Assembly (NCBI GenBank): GCA_021800255.1
Contig: JAJYZC010000019.1
Coordinates: 1 to 48,634 of the forward strand
DNA: 48,634 bases
Reading direction: 5' to 3'
DNA from: Acidobacteriota bacterium
Lineage (GTDB): Bacteria > Acidobacteriota > Terriglobia > Terriglobales > Acidobacteriaceae
In this document: positions 42,754 through 48,634 of the stretch, piece after piece
Layout of the letters: every line of letters starts with the position of its first letter
How positions within the stretch are numbered: the stretch's first letter is position 1
Notes under the pieces: model-generated
Database searches by the model: none
Told to the model about the DNA's origin: nothing
The model's input: only the letters and a program-made list of their open reading frames with translations
Program-made: the position numbers and the translations under genes

Positions 42754-45700
42754 GGTTTGAGATCGCAGGCTGGCGGCGGCTCGCCGGGCAGGAGCGGAAG
42801 GGCGGAGAGTTCGCGGACGAGGCGGACGGTTTCCAAGCTGACGGTGACCACCTGGCCGATGAGGCGAACGATGTATTCGGGATCGTCCTCGCGGTTGGGA
42901 TCGTTGACGATGCCGGAACGCTGGTCAGTGGAGACGCGGTATTGATCGACGACCCATTCGAGGGCGCTGCGGTTGCCGAGGCGGTACTCATAGACCTCGG
43001 GCGGGATGCCGCTGAAGGTCAGGAATCCGTTGTACTGAAGCTGGGTTTTGTCTTTGGAGAGGCGCATCTTTTCGACGCGCCAGTCGAGCTTGCCGGTTTC
43101 CTTGCGCTCCAGCGGATACTCGCGCTGTTTCTCATAGCCGATGTGGAGCTTCATCAGCTCCGCGCCGATGCGGGCATAGGCGGCGAAATCGGGCGCGAAG
43201 GGGATGCGGGGCAGCTCGCGCTTGAGATTGGCAGCGTAGCGGGTGCGGTATTCGGGGTGGTGGAGCAGGGCGTAGACGTAGTGGAAGATGTCGCGCTTGG
43301 TGATGGATTTCTGGCCGTAGTGCGAGCGAAACTCGGCGAGGGCCCAGTCGGTGATGTTTTCGCGGCGGTTCGAGCCGTCTTCGTCGTAGGTGTAATACGG
43401 AAAGCATTGAGACGCGCCCTGAGGAAGGCCATTAGGGATCATATTTGCTGAAAGTGAGAAGAACGGCACTTCACTTCCGGTCTTGACCCAGATTATTTTG
43501 TTTTCGCGCTCTGTTTGTTCAGTGGGGAAGGTGAGGTGCGTTTGGTATCGGCGCTCGACGAATTGATTATTGAAATACAGCCACTGACGGGTATATGGAC
43601 GATACAACGAACTGCGAATCGCTTTCGGGTCAAAATAGGCTCGCTGTCCTGCAGCAAGATGGTTTTTCAGTGTTTCTGACCAACAGACAAAAGCTGGATC
43701 ATTCGAGAGGAATGCGTCGAGTTGCTTACGTTCCAGCTTCGCATGATGCCAGCGATCTAATTCTGCGTTGTAGTTCTTCGCCAAATTATTTGTGATCTTT
43801 GCGAGTTGATCTCTGTCGAAGTTGTATGTCCACGCGTCCCTGTTTGTCTTCACGCCATTTGAGTTGAGCTCGAATACTCCCTCTTTAAGGGGCAGGAATT
43901 CGTGGAATTCCGACGCCATTTTGTCCCTTAGCCATACATGATTAGCGTCAGGGGTAATTTTCCGCCATTTAACGCCAGATGCTGCTTTCGCTTCGTCCAG
44001 GAACCTATATTTCTGTCCTCTTTTCCAATCAGCGCCGGCGGCGGCATAAGATATTTTTCCCTTGTCCGTAATTTCATGTTCAGGATGCTTCACCAGCACT
44101 GTGATCGCGACACCTACCTGGATACCGAATACATTGTGCGTTGTGCCCGAGAGTTTCGGATTTTTGCGGACATTGCCGCCGAGGTCGAGCACGTAGATTT
44201 TGTCGAACTCATTGGCGAGGTATTTGCGCATTCCATCGAAAGCGATCTGATCTACAAAACTGTTATTGCTCACGAAGCAAATCAGACCGCCTGGGCGAAT
44301 CCTATCCGTTGCGAATCGGAACGCTTTCACATAAGGATCGGCAAGGGCATTTTTGTTGGTCGCCCTCGAAGCCTTGACATAGGTTTCCGATATGCGCTTA
44401 TTCAATTCCGGATACTTGCGGTTCCTGTTCGCTTCATTCTCAAATTCCTGCCATGCATTGTAGGGCGGGTTGCCGATGACGACGAAGATCGGGGCTTTTT
44501 TCTGCCTGCGAATGCGGGCGGTGTTGCCCTCGTTCATGAACTCGAAGTCAGCCTGTTTGGGCTCGGCAAGTTCGAAGGTATCGACCAGGCAGATGCCCTC
44601 GAAGGGCGCGTACTCGCCGGTGCGGTCGAGGTAGGCGTGCTCGATGCTCATGCTGGCGATGTAATAGGGCAGCAGCATGATCTCGTTGCAGTGCAGCTCG
44701 TCCTTGTACTTCTGCGGCAGGCGGCTGGTTTTGATCTCGCGCATGACGCGAGTGATGAAGGTCCCGGTGCCGACGAAGGGATCGAGGATGTGCACGTCTT
44801 TGTCCGACAGGCTGCGGCCAAACTCGGATTTAAGGATTTCTTCGACGCTGCGCACCATGAAATCGACGATAGGCTGCGGCGTATAGACGATGCCGTGGGT
44901 ATCGGCCTGCTTGCGGTTGAAGCCCTGGAAGAAACGCTCGTAGACGGTGTTGAGGAATTTCTGCTTATCGGAGTAGTCCTCGACGGTGGAGGCGGCCTGC
45001 TCGATGGCTTTATAGAAGGGGTCGAGATCGCGGAGGAATTCGTCGCGGCTGAAGTGACGGCTGGTAAGCGAGTCGATGACTTTCTCGATTTCGGCGGCGA
45101 TGACGTTGCGGCGGGTGAACTCGGGGTTATCGAATATACGCCGGAAGATGCGCTCGGTGAGCAGGTGCTGGACCAGCATCTCCTCGACGGCCTCATCTTT
45201 GAGATCGGGGTTAATGGATTCGCGGCAGAGATCGGCGAAGGCGGCGAAACGTTCGATAAAGAGCTTGTTGGTGCGGCGCTCGTCTTCGATCAGCTTCATG
45301 GCGCCGCGGGCTATATCGGGAATACGCTCAGAGAATGCGCCGACGGCGCGGTCCCAACTGTCGTGTTCGGGCTGGCGCCACTCGAAGAAGAGCCGGAGAA
45401 CGTCAACGAGCTTTTGCGGGTCTTCGATGGAATCGTTGAAGGCGATGCGGCCGTCCTGAAAGAGGAGGGCGCGGGTGGGGCGCTGGAAGAGGATGTTCGA
45501 GCGGGGGTAACCGGCCTCGAACTTCTTTCGCATTTCGACTTCGAGCGAGTCTTTTTCGTCCTTGGCCTCCCAATAGCCGCGCGGGATGTTGAAGGCGTCG
45601 AGGAGGGCGGCGTCAACGCTTGCCGGATGGCGGCTTTTGCGGGGGATGGAGTATTCGGGGACGAGGGTCCAATCAAACTGGCGGGCGCAGTGCTTGAGCA

Positions 45701-45821
45701 GGTCCTCGAAGGCGCCGCGAATCGTGCCCTCCTTGTCGAAGTGGGCGCGGGCGAAGCGCTCAAGGGCGGCGTAGTACCGCTTGAGCGGCGCGTGGGACGG
45801 TTTGAGGTTGATGGTGGGCAT
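42744..45821 (-). CDS. single-chain type ISP/IIG-like restriction-modification enzyme
   Basis: This 1025-residue protein should both methylate adenine and cut DNA. The N-terminal about 170 residues look like a PD-(D/E)xK nuclease, with VDAALLDAFN followed by GYWEAKDEKDS (Glu85, Lys87). Residues about 300-460 are an N6-adenine methyltransferase: YTPQPIVDFMV, DPFVGTGTF (347-355) and NPPY (451-454). The C-terminal half should hold the target-recognition and type ISP C-terminal domains, with FVSNNSFVDQ and YRLGNRSALEWVVDQYR near the end. No helicase motifs are seen, unlike LlaBIII-type enzymes of about 1600 residues. Codons 455-805 (about 43400-44460) are clearly AT-richer than both ends. No partner genes adjoin. 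Confidence 0.88.
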   Translation of the reverse strand: MPTINLKPSHAPLKRYYAALERFARAHFDKEGTIRGAFEDLLKHCARQFDWTLVPEYSIPRKSRHPASVDAALLDAFNIPRGYWEAKDEKDSLEVEMRKKFEAGYPRSNILFQRPTRALLFQDGRIAFNDSIEDPQKLVDVLRLFFEWRQPEHDSWDRAVGAFSERIPDIARGAMKLIEDERRTNKLFIERFAAFADLCRESINPDLKDEAVEEMLVQHLLTERIFRRIFDNPEFTRRNVIAAEIEKVIDSLTSRHFSRDEFLRDLDPFYKAIEQAASTVEDYSDKQKFLNTVYERFFQGFNRKQADTHGIVYTPQPIVDFMVRSVEEILKSEFGRSLSDKDVHILDPFVGTGTFITRVMREIKTSRLPQKYKDELHCNEIMLLPYYIASMSIEHAYLDRTGEYAPFEGICLVDTFELAEPKQADFEFMNEGNTARIRRQKKAPIFVVIGNPPYNAWQEFENEANRNRKYPELNKRISETYVKASRATNKNALADPYVKAFRFATDRIRPGGLICFVSNNSFVDQIAFDGMRKYLANEFDKIYVLDLGGNVRKNPKLSGTTHNVFGIQVGVAITVLVKHPEHEITDKGKISYAAAGADWKRGQKYRFLDEAKAASGVKWRKITPDANHVWLRDKMASEFHEFLPLKEGVFELNSNGVKTNRDAWTYNFDRDQLAKITNNLAKNYNAELDRWHHAKLERKQLDAFLSNDPAFVCWSETLKNHLAAGQRAYFDPKAIRSSLYRPYTRQWLYFNNQFVERRYQTHLTFPTEQTERENKIIWVKTGSEVPFFSLSANMIPNGLPQGASQCFPYYTYDEDGSNRRENITDWALAEFRSHYGQKSITKRDIFHYVYALLHHPEYRTRYAANLKRELPRIPFAPDFAAYARIGAELMKLHIGYEKQREYPLERKETGKLDWRVEKMRLSKDKTQLQYNGFLTFSGIPPEVYEYRLGNRSALEWVVDQYRVSTDQRSGIVNDPNREDDPEYIVRLIGQVVTVSLETVRLVRELSALPLLPGEPPPACDLKPES

Positions 45822-45988
45822 GGGCGCTTCTCAGTTAGCAAGGATAGCGCAAGGAGGCGTGGGTTTGGTTCTGGGCGAGGAGGGTGGAACCCGTGGAGGC
45901 ACTCCGCGCGGGGCCCGGCGGAGGCCGCGATCATTCTTGATCCCCAGGTCTTGGAGCGCAGGAATTTATTTCTTCGGGTTTGTGGTTA

Positions 45989-46017
45989 CCCAGGTCCCCA
46001 AAATCGGGGGACCTGGG
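45989..46017. terminator. perfect hairpin downstream of the aldolase gene
   Basis: CCCAGGTCCCC (45989-45999) pairs with GGGGACCTGGG (46007-46017) around a 7-base loop. It follows the 3' end of the minus-strand aldolase gene and precedes the minus-strand restriction gene. It may act as a terminator or be one copy of a dispersed palindromic element; a partial copy of the left arm (CCCCAGGTC) lies at about 45942. Confidence 0.55.
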
Positions 46018-46062
46018 GCACCAGGCTTGTAGGATTGATTACGAAATCACGAAGACACGGTA

Positions 46063-47112
46063 CTAGCGGGCGGCGACGGATGGGCGCGTGTCGAGCCTGC
46101 CGCTGGCGTAGCCCTTGGCCATCTCGGTGAGGGGGATGGGGGCGTAGTCGCCGGCGTGGCCGGCCTGTCCGAACTGGATCATGCGCGCCTGTACCACTTT
46201 TTTCATGGCATCGCGGGCGGGCTTGAGGTAATCGCGGGGATCGAACTTTTCGGGAGTCTCGGCGAAGACCTTGCGGATGGCGCCGGTGATGGCCAGGCGG
46301 CTGTCAGTATCGACGTTGACCTTGCGCACGCCGTTGCGGATGCCGAGCTGAATCTCCTCAATGGGCACGCCCCAGGTGGGCTTCAGTTTGCCGCCGTACT
46401 GGTTCACGATGTCCTGCAGGTCCTTGGGCACCGAGGAGCTGCCGTGCATCACCAGATGGGTGTGGGGCAGGCGCTTGTGAATGGCGATGAGGATGTCCAT
46501 TTTGAGGACCGAGCCATCGGGCTTCTTGGTGAACTTGTAAGCGCCGTGGCTGGTGCCGATGGCGATGGCGAGCGAGTCAACGCCGGTGCGCTCGGCAAAC
46601 TCGACGGCCTGATCGGGGTCGGTGACGTGCTCCAGGCCGGAGCCGCCGGCGCCGTGGCCGTCCTCGACGCCGCCCAGAACGCCGATTTCGCCTTCGACCG
46701 AGACGCCGCGCTCGTGGGCGTAGTCGACCACGCGGCGGGTGACTTCGACGTTCTCCTCAAAGGTGGAAGGCGTTTTGCCGTCTTCGCGCAGCGAGCCGTC
46801 CATCATCACCGAGGTGAAGCCGAGGGCGATGGCGCTCTTGCAGGTGTCGAAGCTGTTGCCGTGGTCCTGGTGCAGGGACATGGGAATTTCGGGGTGCAGC
46901 TCGGCGGCGGCGAGCATCAGGTGGTAGAGGTAACGGTCCTCAGCGTAGGCGCGCGCGCCGCGGCTGGCCTGGACGATGACCGGAGATTTGGTTTCAACGG
47001 CCGCGGCCATGATGGCCTGTATCTGTTCCATGTTGTTGACGTTGAAAGCGCCCACGCCGTATCCGCCCTTGGCGGCCTCGTCGAGGAGCTGCCGTGCAGT
47101 GACTAATGGCAT
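46063..47112 (-). CDS. fba: class II fructose-bisphosphate aldolase
   Basis: This zinc enzyme of glycolysis and gluconeogenesis splits fructose-1,6-bisphosphate. The ATG follows AAGGAG with a seven-base spacer. The 349-residue protein opens with the family start [28 protein letters not shown]. The zinc and catalytic region has [13 protein letters not shown] near residue 80, then [21 protein letters not shown] and the glycine/His regions [10 protein letters not shown] and [11 protein letters not shown]. The length and [13 protein letters not shown] segment suit the FbaA/Calvin-type class IIB branch. It is monocistronic. Confidence 0.95.
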   Translation of the reverse strand: MPLVTARQLLDEAAKGGYGVGAFNVNNMEQIQAIMAAAVETKSPVIVQASRGARAYAEDRYLYHLMLAAAELHPEIPMSLHQDHGNSFDTCKSAIALGFTSVMMDGSLREDGKTPSTFEENVEVTRRVVDYAHERGVSVEGEIGVLGGVEDGHGAGGSGLEHVTDPDQAVEFAERTGVDSLAIAIGTSHGAYKFTKKPDGSVLKMDILIAIHKRLPHTHLVMHGSSSVPKDLQDIVNQYGGKLKPTWGVPIEEIQLGIRNGVRKVNVDTDSRLAITGAIRKVFAETPEKFDPRDYLKPARDAMKKVVQARMIQFGQAGHAGDYAPIPLTEMAKGYASGRLDTRPSVAAR

Positions 47113-47439
47113 ATAAATTCTCCTTCGTATTTGGCTCCGGCGGACAGATTCCGCGGTCGCTCAAAAGAGCGCATGAACAAACGCCGCACGCAACGCCGCA
47201 GCGGAGCGCCAATCAACTTTATGGTAGCAGAGACCACGGGCGCGAGGAGCGCCTTGGCCGCGCGCGATGCGCAGTAAAAATAGCCCAGCACGAGCGCAGC
47301 GCAGCCTTGTGCAGGTGCTCAGACCCAGCAGATCAGCTCGGTAGGGGCGGCGCGATCCTCAAGTCCTGATCCGCCGCAGATGCGAATTGACTGCGGCGCT
47401 TTCGCCCGCACCTTGTATCCGATAGAATAGCGGCAAGCG
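47113..47439. other. intergenic region upstream of the aldolase and a small membrane protein gene
   Basis: These 327 bases between divergent genes hold no supported gene. They are rich in GCGC-type words and include an inverted GCGCTC/GAGCGC pair near 47160-47175. The promoter of fba must lie here on the minus strand. Confidence 0.4.
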
Positions 47440-47832
47440 GTGGAAACTTTTCTCAATGTCGCATGGGCGCTGTTGACCGTTTACATGGTCTACCTATGGC
47501 TGCGGTTAGCGCCTCGCAACGCCGCCGGCAGGCGGACAGGCTTTGCCGGCCTGGTTGTGCTTGTTCTGATTCTGCTGCCGGCCATCTCCATCACCGATGA
47601 TCTGCTGGCGGCTCAGAAGCCGGCCTTAGTCGTCGAGTGTTGGCTGCGCCGCGATCATAAGTTCACTAGCCCGCAGTTGCTTTTTCCTGTGATGGCAGCG
47701 CCGCCGTCTCCGGCTTTTGCCGGGCTCGCCTGCGGCGCCCGGCAAGCGATTGCGCCGGGTTACAGCCCTGTCCAGTTCGTTCAGTCTCCTGCCCTAGCCT
47801 CGATCCAGAATCGCCCTCCGCCAACCGCCTGA
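47440..47832 (+). CDS. small membrane protein of unknown function
   Basis: This 130-residue protein starts with GTG and has two hydrophobic helices, at about residues 6-23 (NVAWALLTVYMVYLWLRL) and 35-52 (FAGLVVLVLILLPAISI), followed by ITDDLLAAQKPALVVE and a Pro-rich tail ending SIQNRPPPTA. Similar small proteins seem common in Acidobacteriota, but I know no function. The ribosome site is weak. Confidence 0.6.
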   Translation: METFLNVAWALLTVYMVYLWLRLAPRNAAGRRTGFAGLVVLVLILLPAISITDDLLAAQKPALVVECWLRRDHKFTSPQLLFPVMAAPPSPAFAGLACGARQAIAPGYSPVQFVQSPALASIQNRPPPTA

Positions 47833-48036
47833 GCGATCTTTCCCGCCCGCTGTTTCATGGTCAGCCGCTATTTCTCATTGCGTTCGCCGTTCAGGCGGCG
47901 GCGCAAAGGATGGCGCTGCGACGGCTTCTCTGCTCAAGCCGAGAAGCTGCGATCACAAAGAGAGTACAGGCGCGAGATCTCTGGATGCGGCCGCAATTCG
48001 AGCGGAAGCATTTGAGCCCGACGAGGTAAATTCTGC

Positions 48037-48634
48037 ATGAGCCGATTGCTCAGTGCGCGCATCCTATGCGCGGGAATCATAGGAATACTAGCGATAAAAG
48101 GATGGTCAGAGGGAGCAAAGCGATGGAGCCCGCTGACCAGCGGACCCTTCTATACCGGGACGGCAGACGCCGATCCACCAGATTCCGGCTATTATGAGCC
48201 CTATCTCTTCGATACTCTGACATCGTCGCTCGGCCAGTCGAACTATTACATACCCCAGAAGATCAGCGATGGAATCATCAATAATTTGGAGGTGGATTTT
48301 TATATGCCGGTCGACTTCAGCACAGTTGGGCCGCCCGCCACTGCCAACGGGAACACCGTTTCAGCGGTTGGGCTCGGCGACTCTTACCTTGAGCTGAAAC
48401 GTCAATTCATGAAGGATGGCAATAACTATCGCATTTGGGGAAAACCATCCTTAGCCATGGAGTATGTTCAGTACTTTCCCACCGGCAAATACCAAAATCT
48501 CAATCCAAAACTCTATGGGGCGGACCAAAAAGGCAATGGCACCTTTGATGAAGGGTTGACCTTCCTGGCCAGGAAGAGATTCAAGCCGTTCGAGGGGTAT
48601 TTCCAACTCAGCGATCTGGTGGAGAATCCCACCC
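48037..48634 (+). CDS. exported protein, probably an outer-membrane beta-barrel, 5' part only
   Basis: An ATG at 48037 with GAGG ten bases upstream opens a frame that stays open to the window end (199 codons). The start MSRLLSARILCAGIIGILAIKG is a signal peptide. The mature start, SPLTSGPFYTGTADADPPDSGYYEPYLFD, and alternating-polarity strands such as NNLEVDFYMPVDF and GLGDSYLELKRQF fit the Phenol_MetA_deg-like outer-membrane transporter group. The 3' part lies outside the window. Confidence 0.65.
   Translation, partial: MSRLLSARILCAGIIGILAIKGWSEGAKRWSPLTSGPFYTGTADADPPDSGYYEPYLFDTLTSSLGQSNYYIPQKISDGIINNLEVDFYMPVDFSTVGPPATANGNTVSAVGLGDSYLELKRQFMKDGNNYRIWGKPSLAMEYVQYFPTGKYQNLNPKLYGADQKGNGTFDEGLTFLARKRFKPFEGYFQLSDLVENPT

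Noticed and set aside
43938..46130. A 730-codon plus-strand open frame opposite the restriction-modification gene
   Set aside because: It is the antisense shadow of a GC-rich gene; it has no ribosome site and its protein is biased to Glu/Val/Gly without any family motif.

Overview
The window looks like a chromosomal segment of an Acidobacteriota bacterium (Terriglobia/Acidobacteriaceae type). The evidence is a GC-rich sequence with many GTG/TTG starts, a NAD+-I riboswitch in front of nadA (a class known from Acidobacteriota), a secreted S53 peptidase, a HTH-membrane-TolB-TPR regulator, and a DapF-like protein of the Ser/Ser type. I have no database access, so the taxon is an inference.

Layout. 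1-3.4 kb: homoserine dehydrogenase, a small putative zinc protein and a LacI-type repressor; the first 25 bases resemble the end of a CRISPR repeat. 3.4-7.0 kb: pstC-pstA-pstB-phoU without pstS, closed by a clear terminator. 7.1-13.0 kb (minus): a complete Tol-Pal envelope system in the order tolQ, tolR, tolA/tonB, tolB, pal, cpoB. 13.1-14.8 kb: recN. 14.8-17.0 kb: an AT-richer island with a two-gene minus-strand operon (a ribbon-helix-helix protein, then an HNH-DEDDh nuclease fusion) behind a consensus sigma-70 promoter that carries a palindrome, followed by a probable transposase relic. 17.0-21.8 kb: S53 peptidase, a gene relic, a membrane protein of unknown function, and nadA with its riboswitch.

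22.0-32.3 kb is one long plus-strand run: tatA/B-tatC-glutaminyl cyclase, then mtnP-pfkB-membrane glycosyltransferase, then dapF-like-ldcA-mpl-plsC. The last group reads as a peptidoglycan-recycling set: LdcA trims the D-Ala from the murein tetrapeptide and Mpl re-ligates the resulting tripeptide to UDP-MurNAc. The DapF homologue in this set has serine in place of both catalytic cysteines.

32.4-40.4 kb: a 1983-residue lipoprotein with seven tandem Ig-like repeats, transcribed divergently from a HTH-TM-TolB-TPR protein. 40.4-42.3 kb: tRNA-Val, a DUF2905 protein and ispG. 42.7-45.8 kb: a solitary single-chain restriction-modification enzyme of type ISP kind with an AT-richer centre. 46.0-48.6 kb: class II fructose-bisphosphate aldolase, a small membrane protein and the start of a probable outer-membrane protein cut by the window edge.

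The best candidates for something undescribed are the RHH/HNH-DEDDh cassette (14.84-16.39 kb) and the Ser/Ser DapF homologue in the murein-recycling run (28.3-32.3 kb).
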